Assembly: GCA_023461435.1 (NCBI GenBank)
Contig: JAEYLC010000044.1
Location: 158,794 to 222,793 of the forward strand
Reading direction: 5' to 3'
Source: Bacillota bacterium
GTDB taxonomy: Bacteria > Bacillota > Clostridia > Christensenellales > SZUA-584
Length of the DNA stretch: 64,000 nt
Of the stretch, positions 34,994-43,702 are shown piece after piece. The stretch's first letter is position 1, and every line of letters starts with the position of its first letter. The notes beneath the pieces were generated by a model. It saw nothing but the letters and a program-made list of their open reading frames with translations, was not told where the DNA came from and searched no databases. The position numbers and the translations under genes are program-made.

Positions 34994-36460
34994 ATGTCGA
35001 GCTTATTTTACGGTTTGGAAATTGCGAAAACGGGACTCAGCGTGAGCCAGCAGGGCATCAGCCTGACAGGCCACAATATTGCCAATGCCAACACTGTCGG
35101 ATACACGCGCCAGCGCATCATACAGAACAGCATTGATCCGAGCAATGGGTTGACCCGTATCTCCAAGGTCAACAAAGGGACGATCGGCGGCGGCGTTGAG
35201 ATCACCATGATCGACCAGATCCGCAGCGATTATCTTGACAGGCAGTACCGCCATGAGAACGCGACGCTCGGCAATTACACCACAAAGGCAGAGGAACTTG
35301 ATTACATTGAAACGGTGATAAACGAGCTCTCCAATAATGGCCTTAAAACATCGATGGCGGACTTTTTTAAAAGTCTCAGTGAGTTTTCGGGCGATCCGGT
35401 CAACGATGAGTTCCGCACGAGTGTGCAGCAGAATGCGCAAAAAATGATCGAATCATTTCATCACTATTATAATCAGTTGACCGGTCTGCAGGATACGTAC
35501 AATGAGAATATGAGAGTCACAGTCACCGATGTCAACGATTTGTTAAAGTCGATTGCGAGCTACAACGAGCAGATATCCAGTTACGAGCTTTCAGGCGAGC
35601 AGGCCAACGATTTGCGGGACAAACGCAACCTGCTGCTCGACGATTTATCTCAGCTCATCAATATCGATTACCATGTGGATGCGGACAACCACTTGATTGT
35701 GGAGTGCGAGGGTGTCCAATTGGTTAACCATACCAACACCAAGCTGCTGACAACCTCTGCCGATCCCACGACGGGTCTTTACGATATATACTATGAAGGG
35801 ACAACAACTGATTTTAACTATACCGACGGCAAGCTGATGGGTTACAAAAACTTACGGGACGGCAGCACAAGCAGCAACATCGGCATACCGTATATTATTA
35901 ATAATTTGAACAGGCTCGCCAGAAGCCTTGCCGAAGAGTTTAACGCCATACATGAGACGGGCCATACCAAGCCGATTGACACGGCGCCCTCAAAGACAGG
36001 TGTTGATTTCTTTGAGGTGCCCCCGGGCGGATACGACGATATCACAGCGGGAAACCTGTCGTTGTCTGCCGCGGTGCTTACGAGCGTCAGAAACATCGCC
36101 GCATCGAGTGTGACGGTGACGGCGACGAATTCGGGCAACAATGAAATTGCGCTCACACTTGCCGAGCTGTCCTCCCGGACGGATATGGCCGATGTCGGCA
36201 ACTTTGAAGAGTATTTGCACAGCGTGGCAGTGGAGCTCGGAATCGCGAGTTCCACGGCAGAGACGCTGAGCACGAGCCAGCAGGCCATTGTGGATAATCT
36301 GGCGGAAAGAAAGGAATCGATCTCCGGCGTGTCGCTCGATGAAGAGATGGTTCAGATGATGACATACCAGCATGCGTACAGTGCAGCATCGCGTGTGCTG
36401 TCGGCGCTGGATGAGGCGCTTGAGATATTGATCAACCGTACGGGCAAGGTCGGCTTGTAA
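34994..36460 (+). CDS. flgK: Hook-associated protein 1 FlgK
   Basis: 488 residues. FlgK is the first hook-filament junction protein. N-terminal motif SQQGISLTGHNIANANTVGY and C-terminal SLDEEMVQMMTYQHAYSAASR are diagnostic. The central region (180-420) contains the usual beta-rich insert. Shares a transcript with flgL. Confidence 0.96.
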   Translation: MSSLFYGLEIAKTGLSVSQQGISLTGHNIANANTVGYTRQRIIQNSIDPSNGLTRISKVNKGTIGGGVEITMIDQIRSDYLDRQYRHENATLGNYTTKAEELDYIETVINELSNNGLKTSMADFFKSLSEFSGDPVNDEFRTSVQQNAQKMIESFHHYYNQLTGLQDTYNENMRVTVTDVNDLLKSIASYNEQISSYELSGEQANDLRDKRNLLLDDLSQLINIDYHVDADNHLIVECEGVQLVNHTNTKLLTTSADPTTGLYDIYYEGTTTDFNYTDGKLMGYKNLRDGSTSSNIGIPYIINNLNRLARSLAEEFNAIHETGHTKPIDTAPSKTGVDFFEVPPGGYDDITAGNLSLSAAVLTSVRNIAASSVTVTATNSGNNEIALTLAELSSRTDMADVGNFEEYLHSVAVELGIASSTAETLSTSQQAIVDNLAERKESISGVSLDEEMVQMMTYQHAYSAASRVLSALDEALEILINRTGKVGL

Positions 36461-36481
36461 GCGTAGAAAGGAGAAACGGCA

Positions 36482-37417
36482 ATGCGAGTCACGAATAGCA
36501 TGCTGCTCAGCAACTACTTAAAGAATATCAACAACAACTTGGGTTCTGTGGGCGATATGCAGCAGCAGATGGCCACGGGCAAACGGATCAACAAGATTTC
36601 GGACGACCCGATCGGTGCGATTTCGAGCATGCAGATACGCACAAAATTATATAAGACTGAGCAATATCAGAAGAATGTGGATAAAGCGATTTCGTGGCTT
36701 GACGAAACGGAATCTTCGGTGCTTGAGCTTAATGAGGTGCTCAAATCCGCCTATGAGACCGCGGTCAACCAGTCAACGGGCACGATGGATCCTAAGGATA
36801 AGGCTGCGGCGGCAGAGCTGATTGGCCAGCTTCGTGATCACCTGATGACCATCGGCAACGCAAAATCGGGTGACAAGTACATCTTTGGCGGCTACAACGT
36901 GACCAACGCGCCTTTTGAAGTGGATGCGTCAGGAAATATTCTGTATAATGGGGTTGATTTGACAGACGAAGCGAATGCAACGCTTGTTGACATGGCGGAT
37001 GACAGCATCAATTATTCAGTGGGCTTTAACATCACGCTCGGCATATCGATCAACGGCGCAAAGCTTTTCGGTACAGGCGATGACAACCTTTACACCGTGC
37101 TCGATAATTTCTACAACGCGCTGAACAGCGATGCGTCGCCCGATGAATTGAGCGGATATATCACGAAAATTCAGGATGCGCAAAGCAATGTGCTGTCGAT
37201 TGAAGCGGAAATCGGCGGCAAGACAAACCGGCTTGAGCTCATACAGAACCGATTTGAGGATGATGTTTTGACGTATACCGACCGTAAATCCAAGATTGAA
37301 GACGTGGATGAGGCCGATGCCATCATGAACTATAAAATGGCGGAGATGGTGTATCAGGCATCGCTGCAGGTCGGCAGCGATATTATCCAGCTTTCGCTGA
37401 TGGATTTTCTAAAATAG
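36482..37417 (+). CDS. flgL: Hook-associated protein 3 FlgL
   Basis: 311 residues, flagellin-like ends. N-terminus RVTNSMLLSNYLKNIN and MATGKRINKISDDPIGA; C-terminus ADAIMNYKMAEMVYQASL. FlgL joins FlgK to the filament. Ribosome site AAAGGAGAAA. Confidence 0.95.
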   Translation: MRVTNSMLLSNYLKNINNNLGSVGDMQQQMATGKRINKISDDPIGAISSMQIRTKLYKTEQYQKNVDKAISWLDETESSVLELNEVLKSAYETAVNQSTGTMDPKDKAAAAELIGQLRDHLMTIGNAKSGDKYIFGGYNVTNAPFEVDASGNILYNGVDLTDEANATLVDMADDSINYSVGFNITLGISINGAKLFGTGDDNLYTVLDNFYNALNSDASPDELSGYITKIQDAQSNVLSIEAEIGGKTNRLELIQNRFEDDVLTYTDRKSKIEDVDEADAIMNYKMAEMVYQASLQVGSDIIQLSLMDFLK

Positions 37418-37441
37418 GCAGGAGAAAAGGAGGGCTTTCCA

Positions 37442-37927
37442 GTGCTGATTGATACGGACCGTTTTGGGACTTTTGACACAAAGGACAGCAAGTTGATTGA
37501 ATTTCCGCAGGGGCTTCCGGGCTTTGAGGATCTGCATAATTTTATTATTCTTGAGGTGGGGCAGACCAAGCCGATTTACTGGCTTCAGTCTACGGAGAAC
37601 AAGTATATCGCGCTGCCGGTTATCCTCACGTTTGAGATATTGGATGATTACTATATCGACATCCGTGATAACGAGCTCGACGAGCTTTTTGTACAGAGCC
37701 AGAACGACCTGCTCATTATGAACGTGGTTGTGATTCCCGAGCCGATTGATAAAATGACGGTGAACCTCGCGGCGCCCATTGTGATCAACGCAGTCAAAGG
37801 GATCGGCAAGCAGATCATCGTGGATGCAAAGACGATGCCCATACGCATGCCGATTTATGAAGCGATTATGAAGAACTTAGCCAAGGAGGGCGAAGATAAT
37901 GCTGGTGCTGTCGAGAAAAACGGGTGA
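37442..37927 (+). CDS. fliW: Flagellar assembly factor FliW
   Basis: 161 residues. FliW binds either flagellin or CsrA; when flagellin is low it sequesters CsrA so flagellin mRNA can be translated. Typical segments: IEFPQGLPGFEDL near residue 20 and NLAAPIVINAVKGIGKQIIV. GTG start, 8 bases after AAGGAGG. It overlaps csrA by 29 bases, so the antagonist pair is made together. Confidence 0.95.
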   Translation: MLIDTDRFGTFDTKDSKLIEFPQGLPGFEDLHNFIILEVGQTKPIYWLQSTENKYIALPVILTFEILDDYYIDIRDNELDELFVQSQNDLLIMNVVVIPEPIDKMTVNLAAPIVINAVKGIGKQIIVDAKTMPIRMPIYEAIMKNLAKEGEDNAGAVEKNG

Positions 37928-38129
37928 GGGGATCGCGCTTGACCAGAATATTGAGATTGAGGTGCTCGCGATAGAGGGAGATCGCGTGCGTATCGGCATC
38001 AAAGCGCCCAAGGAAATGCGCATCTACCGCAAGGAGTTGCTCGTGGAGACCATCGATTTGAACCGCGAAGCCTCGAAGACGCCCGCTATATCATTTGCCA
38101 AACCAAAACAAGCTGAACAGGAGCCTTGA
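37899..38129 (+). CDS. csrA: Translational regulator CsrA
   Basis: 76 residues. CsrA is an RNA-binding dimer that represses flagellin translation in Bacillus by binding GGA sites at the ribosome site. The RNA-binding strands MLVLSRKTGEGI and the RIGIKAPKEMRIYRKEL region are intact. The last 20 residues are a tail slightly longer than in most CsrA proteins. Its ribosome site AAGGAGG lies inside fliW, and its stop codon lies inside the terminator stem. Confidence 0.96.
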   Translation: MLVLSRKTGEGIALDQNIEIEVLAIEGDRVRIGIKAPKEMRIYRKELLVETIDLNREASKTPAISFAKPKQAEQEP

Positions 38130-38147
38130 AGCCAGGGCTCTTTTTTT
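38121..38147 (+). terminator. Intrinsic terminator of the plus-strand cluster
   Basis: Stem GAGCCTTG (38121-38128) with CAGGGCTC (38133-38140), 4-base loop, then seven T. It overlaps the csrA stop codon and ends the long fliK-like to csrA cluster. Confidence 0.88.
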
Positions 38148-38151
38148 GTTG

Positions 38152-38285
38152 TCCTTGGAAACAAGGAATGACGAGTCTCAGCTTGTGCCCCGAATGGGGT
38201 ATGGCTGCCCGCGAAACCTCAAGCTGAAGAGCAAGGCAGGCGCGCCTACCCAAAGAGGCAGGCTCTGGACACGCGCCCTAACGCG
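38152..38285. other. Structured intergenic sequence, candidate RNA element
   Basis: A gene-free stretch packed with hairpins: TCCTTG-GAAA-CAAGGA (38152-38167), a long-range stem TCAGCTTG (38178-38185) with CAAGCTGA (38220-38227) enclosing CCCC/GGGG (38188-38199), AGAGC (38228-38232) with GCTCT (38262-38266), and CGCG (38272-38275) with CGCG (38282-38285). No ORF with a ribosome site. The core at 38184-38203 matches the window-start repeat in inverted orientation. It could be a small RNA on either strand or a dispersed repeat. Confidence 0.4.
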
Positions 38286-38310
38286 ATACATGATTATACC
38301 GTGAAAGCAC

Positions 38311-38340
38311 AAAAAAGCCGCCGAGATGGTCTCGGCGGCT
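38311..38340 (-). terminator. Terminator of the downstream flagellin gene
   Basis: Perfect 11-bp stem AGCCGCCGAGA (38316-38326) with TCTCGGCGGCT (38330-38340). On the minus strand it is followed by six T, as expected for a terminator of the flagellin ending at 38372. Confidence 0.9.
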
Positions 38341-38371
38341 GATTGTTTGTTTTGATGTCTGCCGGGCAGTC

Positions 38372-39502
38372 TTACTGCTTAAGCAGCGAGAGCACGTTCT
38401 GGGGCGCGGAATTCGCCTGAGCCAGCATCGCCGTCGCGGCCTGCACCAGTATGTTCTGAGTTGTGAACTCAGTCATCTGCTGAGCCATGTCGATGTCGCG
38501 GATGCGGCTTTCGGCAGCCTGCAGGTTTTCGGCCGAGGTATCGAGGTTGTTGATCTTGTGCTCAAGACGGTTCTGAATGGCACCGAGCTTGGAACGCGTT
38601 GAGGAAACCTGATTAATCGCGCCCTGAACCGTGGTGATTGCCTGAGCTGCGCCCGCCTGCGTGGAGATGCTGGCACCATCAATGCCAAGCCCATCAACAC
38701 TCATATCGAGGATTGAGATGCTGAGTGTTTCGCCTTCGTTTGCACCCGTTTGAACCGAAGCGCTTGTACCGCTCACAGTGAATGCCAAATCACCAACGAG
38801 AGCACCGGCTGCATAACCACTGCCTTTTTGGATCGTCACAGTACCTGCGACATCACCGGCGGCGTTCTGCAGGCTGAAAGTGTATGATCCGGAACCAGCG
38901 GCATCAGTTACCGTAGCCGTATAAGTATTGTCGGAACCCAATGTGGCCGTGATGTTGCCTCCTAAGGCTGTGAAGGCAATCGCATTGCCTGCGGAAAAAC
39001 CTTCAATAGCTATATTGGTGACTCCGAGAACTCCTTCGTACACATCAGATGCAGGTGACGTGTCAATAGAATACGTGTAGCCAAATGTGCCGTCGAGCAG
39101 CTTCTTGTTGTTGAACGTGGTCTTGGTGGCAATGTCGTCAATTTCACTGCGCAGCGCGTCAAACTCATCCTGCAGCGCGTTACGGTCAATGTTCTCGTTG
39201 GTGTCGGAAGCCGACTGGACAGACAGCTCGTTCATACGCTGAAGAATGGAGTGCGTTTCTGTGAGCGCGCCTTCAGCGGTCTGCACGAGCGAGATCGCGT
39301 CTTCACTGTTCTTGGAAGCCATGTTGAGGCCGCGGATCTGAGCTCTCATTTTCTCGGAAATCGCGAGACCGGCAGCGTCGTCACCGGCACGGTTGATCTT
39401 GAGGCCCGAAGAAAGTCTTTCAGTCGATTTCGCCACTTTGTTGTTATTGGTGGCGTACTGACGATGCGTGTTCATCGCCATAATGTTGTTGTTGATTCTC
39501 AT
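38372..39502 (-). CDS. fliC: Flagellin (copy 1)
   Basis: Filament subunit of 376 residues. Conserved N-terminal D0/D1 (MRINNNIMAMNTHRQY, SSGLKINRAGDDAAGLAIS) and C-terminal D1/D0 (RIRDIDMAQQMTEFTTQNIL, LAQANSAPQNVLSLLKQ). The middle (about 145-285) is a beta-rich variable region with Thr/Ser/Gly repeats. It differs from copy 2 mainly near residues 165-185 and at scattered sites. It has its own sigma-28 promoter and terminator. Confidence 0.97.
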   Translation of the reverse strand: MRINNNIMAMNTHRQYATNNNKVAKSTERLSSGLKINRAGDDAAGLAISEKMRAQIRGLNMASKNSEDAISLVQTAEGALTETHSILQRMNELSVQSASDTNENIDRNALQDEFDALRSEIDDIATKTTFNNKKLLDGTFGYTYSIDTSPASDVYEGVLGVTNIAIEGFSAGNAIAFTALGGNITATLGSDNTYTATVTDAAGSGSYTFSLQNAAGDVAGTVTIQKGSGYAAGALVGDLAFTVSGTSASVQTGANEGETLSISILDMSVDGLGIDGASISTQAGAAQAITTVQGAINQVSSTRSKLGAIQNRLEHKINNLDTSAENLQAAESRIRDIDMAQQMTEFTTQNILVQAATAMLAQANSAPQNVLSLLKQ

Positions 39503-39599
39503 TTATAAATCTCCTCCATGATACTGTTATTGAGGCTTCTGTACCCTTGTGAGCCGCTGCGATAACGGCACCAGCATAATAAACATCTTGACACTTATT

Positions 39600-39626
39600 A
39601 TATCGTCAGTTTCAAACAAAACTTTA
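39600..39626 (-). promoter_or_regulatory. Sigma-28 promoter of flagellin copy 1
   Basis: On the minus strand: TAAA (39626-39623), exactly 15 bases, GACGATAT (39607-39600). Seven of eight -10 bases match GCCGATAT. The start would lie about 90 bases before the ATG. Confidence 0.85.
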
Positions 39627-39672
39627 CAAAAAAGTTTATATGCATGAAAGGTCCGTTGTGTCTGTGAAATAC

Positions 39673-39704
39673 AAACAGCCGCCGGGATACCCCGGCGGCT
39701 GTTT
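39673..39704 (-). terminator. Terminator between the flagellin genes
   Basis: Stem AAACAGCCGCCGGG (39673-39686) with CCCGGCGGCTGTTT (39691-39704), 14 bp and 4-base loop. It separates flagellin copy 2 from the promoter of copy 1, so the two copies are independent units. Confidence 0.85.
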
Positions 39705-39749
39705 TGGCGCCTGTTTTTTTCAAGAGCCCGAAGGCCCGTTTGAATGAGA

Positions 39750-40877
39750 TTACTTAAGCAGCGAGAGCACGTTCTGCGGCGCGGAATTCGCCTGAGCCAA
39801 CATTGCCGTCGCGGCCTGAACCAGTATGTTCTGAGTTGTGAACTCAGTCATCTGCTTGGCCATGTCGATGTCGCGGATGCGGCTTTCGGCAGCCTGCAGG
39901 TTCTCGGCCGAGGTGTCGAGGTTGTTGATCTTGTGCTCAAGACGGTTCTGAATGGCGCCGAGCTTGGAACGCGTTGTGGAAACCGAATTGATTGCGCCCT
40001 GAATCGTGGTGATTGCCTGAGCTGCACCCGTCTGCGTGGAGATGTTGGCTCCATCAATGCCAAGACCTTCGGCACTCATATCGAGGATTGAGATGCTGAG
40101 TGTTTCGCCTTCGTTTGAACCCGTTTGAACCGAAGCGCTTGTGCCGCTCACGGTGAATGCAAAATCACCAACGAGAGTACCTTCTGCATAACCACTGCCT
40201 TTTTGGATCGTCACAGTACCAGCGACATCACCGGCGGCGTTCTGCAGGCTGAAGGTGTATGTTCCGGAACCATCGGCATCAGTTACCGTAGCCGTATAAG
40301 TAGGGTCGGAACCCAATGTGGCTATGATGCTGTCTGTTCCGGCCGTGAAGGCAATCGCATTGCCTGCGGAAAAACCTTCAATAGCTATATTGGTGATTCC
40401 GAGAACTCCTTCGTACACATCAGATGCAGCTGACGTGTCAACAGAATACGTGTAGCCAAATGTGCCGTCGAGCAGCTTCTTGTTGTTGAACGTGGTCTTG
40501 GTGGCAATGTCGTCAATTTCACTGCGCAGCGCGTCGAACTCATCCTGCAGAGCGTTACGGTCAATACCTTCGTTGGTGTCGGAAGCCGACTGGACAGACA
40601 GCTCGTTCATACGCTGAAGAATGGAGTGCGTTTCTGTGAGCGCGCCTTCAGCGGTCTGCACAAGCGAGATCGCGTCTTCACTGTTCTTGGAAGCCATGTT
40701 GAGGCCGCGGATCTGAGCTCTCATTTTCTCGGAAATCGCGAGACCGGCAGCATCGTCACCGGCGCGGTTGATCTTGAGGCCCGAAGAAAGTCTTTCAGTC
40801 GATTTCGCAACGTTGCTGTTGTTGATCGCGTACTGACGATGAGTGTTCATCGCCATAATGTTGTTGTTGATTCTCAT
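39750..40877 (-). CDS. fliC: Flagellin (copy 2)
   Basis: 375 residues from the ATG at 40877, which follows GGAGG by 8 bases; the frame extends to 40931 without a start of its own. Nearly identical to copy 1 at both ends. Central differences include AGTDSIIATLG where copy 1 has ALGGNITATLG. Same orientation as copy 1, separate promoter. A GGA hairpin lies in its leader. Two flagellins may be used together or in different conditions. Confidence 0.96.
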   Translation of the reverse strand: MRINNNIMAMNTHRQYAINNSNVAKSTERLSSGLKINRAGDDAAGLAISEKMRAQIRGLNMASKNSEDAISLVQTAEGALTETHSILQRMNELSVQSASDTNEGIDRNALQDEFDALRSEIDDIATKTTFNNKKLLDGTFGYTYSVDTSAASDVYEGVLGITNIAIEGFSAGNAIAFTAGTDSIIATLGSDPTYTATVTDADGSGTYTFSLQNAAGDVAGTVTIQKGSGYAEGTLVGDFAFTVSGTSASVQTGSNEGETLSISILDMSAEGLGIDGANISTQTGAAQAITTIQGAINSVSTTRSKLGAIQNRLEHKINNLDTSAENLQAAESRIRDIDMAKQMTEFTTQNILVQAATAMLAQANSAPQNVLSLLK

Positions 40878-40885
40878 TATTATTT

Positions 40886-40919
40886 CCTCCATGAAATTTT
40901 TTATTGAGCATCCATGCTC
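40886..40919 (-). promoter_or_regulatory. Probable CsrA-binding leader of flagellin copy 2
   Basis: On the minus strand a hairpin GAGCA-TGGA-TGCTC (40919-40906) shows GGA in its four-base loop, and 15 bases further on the ribosome site GGAGGA (40890-40885) gives a second GGA. This two-site layout resembles the hag leader of B. subtilis, which CsrA represses. CsrA itself is encoded 2.7 kb away. Confidence 0.55.
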
Positions 40920-40984
40920 TTTGCGCAACAACCGTGCCGGTTTTACGGCGCCAATGTATTACCAGCTTAGTTATTACACTTGAT

Positions 40985-41011
40985 ATATCGTCACATTTCG
41001 CGTAGACTTAA
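40985..41011 (-). promoter_or_regulatory. Sigma-28 promoter of flagellin copy 2
   Basis: On the minus strand: TTAA (41011-41008), 15 bases, GACGATAT (40992-40985). The -10 is identical to that of copy 1; the -35 is TTAA in place of TAAA, so strength may differ. Confidence 0.75.
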
Positions 41012-41065
41012 CAAAAAAATGATTCATCGGCACGAAAAAGTTTATTAATAAGTTGGCTTCCCCTA

Positions 41066-41071
41066 TATAAT
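41066..41071 (+). promoter_or_regulatory. -10-like element before fliF
   Basis: TATAAT at 41066-41071 in an A/T-rich stretch, 30 bases before fliF. No convincing -35 at 16-18 bases upstream (TATTAA at 41043). It is nevertheless the only promoter-like site in front of the fliF-fliY cluster. Confidence 0.3.
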
Positions 41072-41100
41072 ATATATTTTTTTATGGTTTAGGAAGAAAT

Positions 41101-42684
41101 ATGGCAAACGCACTAACAAAAATACCCGCAAAGATCGCAGAAGCATTCAAAAAAATGAACAAAGGGCAAAAGGTACGTTTGTTCGTGCTGATTGCCATAC
41201 TCATTGCCATTCTTATCGTTGTTTCCGTTGTGTTAAATCAGAAAAATTATGTGGTCGTCTTTTCCGGCAGCGCCGCGGAAGCGGGCGAAGTGATGACGGC
41301 TCTGGATGAGATGGGCGCGGACTACAAACCGCAGGGCACCGGCACGATACTCGTGGAAGAGAGTGCGGCATCGAGCGTGAAAATGGAGCTTGCGGCCCAA
41401 GGATACCCGAGCAGCGGCTACAACAACGAAATCTTCCAGAACGCGTCGGGTCTCGGCGTGACGGATATGGAAAAACGCAAATACTGGCAGATGCAGCTGC
41501 AGGAATATATCAAGCAGAACATTTTGCAGATGGACAAAGTGGAAAATGCAATGGTGCTGCTTGATCTCGGGGAAGACAGCTCGTATGTGCTGTCTGATGA
41601 CGAGACCAAGCCGACGGCCTCGGTGACGCTCACGCTGAAAAACAACCAAAAGCTGACCAACAGCGAAGCAAAGGCGGTGGCCGAAACGGTCACGGGCGCC
41701 GTTTCAGGCATGTCTGCCGAGGATGTGCGCATCGTGGACTCGCAAATGAATGTGTATTCAAGTAACGGCGACGATGTCATGAGCGGGGTGGATACACAGA
41801 TGGGGCTGCAGGATGCCTATCAGAGCCAGATGCAAGCGCAAGTCATCAATTTGCTGTCGGCGGTTGTCGGAGAGCAAAACGTCAAGGCCACGGTCAACGT
41901 TAAGCTCAATTTCGATTCAAAGACCACCGAATCCGTGGAGTTCTCGCCGCCTGCCGGCAGTACGGAAGGGCTCGAGGAAAATGTGAACGAGCTTGTTGAG
42001 GAAATCAAGAACAACGCAAACGGCAATGTCGCCGGTATTGATGCGAACGGCACCGCGTCTCAGTATCTGGATGCTCTTAAAGAAGATGCTGATAATTCGG
42101 CATATTATCAGGCCTCGCGTGAGGCCAACTACGCACTCAATAAAACCACACAGCAGATTGTAGAAGCCAAGGGGAAATTCGAGGAATTATCCATATCGGT
42201 TATTATCAACAGCGACGCGGTGGACGATTTTTCGGAGGAGTTCAAGCAGCTGGTGTCCACAGCCATCGGTGTGGATCAGGAGCACATCACGGTGATGTCG
42301 CTGCCGTTTGCGCCGGTTGACGACACGGCAGTGCAGGATGCCCTGAGTGAGCAGCAGAGCATGCTTGACAGCATGCAAAGCGCGGAGACGACGCGCCTGA
42401 TGATCATATTCGTGACAGTGCTGATCGTGATGATATTCCTCTTCATGATTTTCCGCATGTTCAAAAAGAAGCCGGAGCCCGTGCCGGTCGAGGGCGGGTT
42501 TGAGTATATCGCCGACGAAGAGATCATTCCGGGCCAGGAAAGAGTGCCGCAGGCTTCGTTCGATGACATTAGGCTGGAGGACTTTGAAAAAACGGACAAC
42601 AAGCTTTCGATACTCGAAGATTATATCGGCATGAACCCGGAATCCGTGGCAAATCTGCTGCGAAACTGGCTGAACGAGGATTAG
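41101..42684 (+). CDS. fliF: Flagellar MS-ring protein FliF
   Basis: 527 residues. Two membrane segments (about 24-44 and 436-458) flank the periplasm-side ring domains, and the C-terminal tail (GMNPESVANLLRNWLNED) binds FliG. Ring-building segments such as AAQGYPSSGY and KYWQMQLQEYIKQNILQMD match the family. First gene of the second plus-strand flagellar cluster. Confidence 0.96.
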   Translation: MANALTKIPAKIAEAFKKMNKGQKVRLFVLIAILIAILIVVSVVLNQKNYVVVFSGSAAEAGEVMTALDEMGADYKPQGTGTILVEESAASSVKMELAAQGYPSSGYNNEIFQNASGLGVTDMEKRKYWQMQLQEYIKQNILQMDKVENAMVLLDLGEDSSYVLSDDETKPTASVTLTLKNNQKLTNSEAKAVAETVTGAVSGMSAEDVRIVDSQMNVYSSNGDDVMSGVDTQMGLQDAYQSQMQAQVINLLSAVVGEQNVKATVNVKLNFDSKTTESVEFSPPAGSTEGLEENVNELVEEIKNNANGNVAGIDANGTASQYLDALKEDADNSAYYQASREANYALNKTTQQIVEAKGKFEELSISVIINSDAVDDFSEEFKQLVSTAIGVDQEHITVMSLPFAPVDDTAVQDALSEQQSMLDSMQSAETTRLMIIFVTVLIVMIFLFMIFRMFKKKPEPVPVEGGFEYIADEEIIPGQERVPQASFDDIRLEDFEKTDNKLSILEDYIGMNPESVANLLRNWLNED

Positions 42685-42694
42685 GAGAACAGCT

Positions 42695-43702
42695 ATGGCG
42701 CGTGAAAAGCTCACCACAAAAGAAAAAGCGGCTGTTCTCATGATCACGATGGGCAAGGACTATGCCGCAAAAATATTTAAATATCTATCCGAAGACGAGG
42801 TGGAACAGCTCACCTTGAGCATCACTAGCATGAGACGCGTGGACCCCGAGGTCAAGGAGTCGGTGGTCGATGAGTTCATGCAGATGTGCATCGCGCGCAA
42901 GTATATTTCCGAGGGCGGTATCGACTACGCGCGCGACATTTTAAACAAAGCGTTCGGACAGAGCCGTACCGACGATTTGATCGGCAGGCTTTCCGCGTCA
43001 CTTCGCGTGAAGCCTTTTGATTTTATACGCAAGGCAGACACCACGCAGGTGCTAAACTTCATACAGGGGGAGCATCCGCAGACGATCGCGCTGATACTCT
43101 CGTATGTGGACCCCAAGAACGCGGCGCAGATACTCTCTGCGCTGCCGCTTGAGAAACAGACGAGCGTGATTGCGCGCATCGCGAATATGGGTATCACATC
43201 GCCGGAATACATCAAAGAAACCGAACGCGTGCTTGAGAAAAAGCTGTCGACGCTGAGCGTCGGCGATCAGACCATCACGGGCGGCATCGACAGCCTCGTG
43301 AGCATTTTGAACAGCGTGGACCGCGGCACAGAGCGGCATCTGCTTGAGGCGCTCGAAGAATCGGACGCTGATTTGGTGGAAGAGATCAGAAAACGCATGT
43401 TCATATTCGAGGATATCGTCAAGCTTGGCAACCAGTCGATACAGCGCGTGCTCAAGGAGATCGACAACCGCGATCTCGCCATTGCGCTTAAGGGCGCCAC
43501 CAACGAGGTGGCCAAGGTGATATTCGACAACATCAGCAAGCGTCTGCAGGAAATGATAAAGGAAGATATGGAATACATGGGGCCGGTCAGAGTCAGAGAT
43601 GTGGAAGAGGCGCAGCAGAAGATCGTCAATGTCATCAGAAGGCTGGATGACACAGGTGAAATTATCATTGCACGCAATTCGGGGGATGAGCTGATTGTAT
43701 AA
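42695..43702 (+). CDS. fliG: Flagellar motor switch protein FliG
   Basis: 335 residues. N domain binds FliF, the middle carries EHPQTIALILSYVD, and the C-terminal torque helix has RKRMFIFEDIVKLGNQSIQRVL followed by LAIALKGA, with the charged residues that meet MotA. Normal length. Eight-base overlap with fliH. Confidence 0.97.
   Translation: MAREKLTTKEKAAVLMITMGKDYAAKIFKYLSEDEVEQLTLSITSMRRVDPEVKESVVDEFMQMCIARKYISEGGIDYARDILNKAFGQSRTDDLIGRLSASLRVKPFDFIRKADTTQVLNFIQGEHPQTIALILSYVDPKNAAQILSALPLEKQTSVIARIANMGITSPEYIKETERVLEKKLSTLSVGDQTITGGIDSLVSILNSVDRGTERHLLEALEESDADLVEEIRKRMFIFEDIVKLGNQSIQRVLKEIDNRDLAIALKGATNEVAKVIFDNISKRLQEMIKEDMEYMGPVRVRDVEEAQQKIVNVIRRLDDTGEIIIARNSGDELIV

Noticed and set aside
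38372..40877. Phase-variable inversion of the flagellin pair
   Set aside because: Both genes have the same orientation with separate promoters, and no inverted repeats or recombinase gene flank them.
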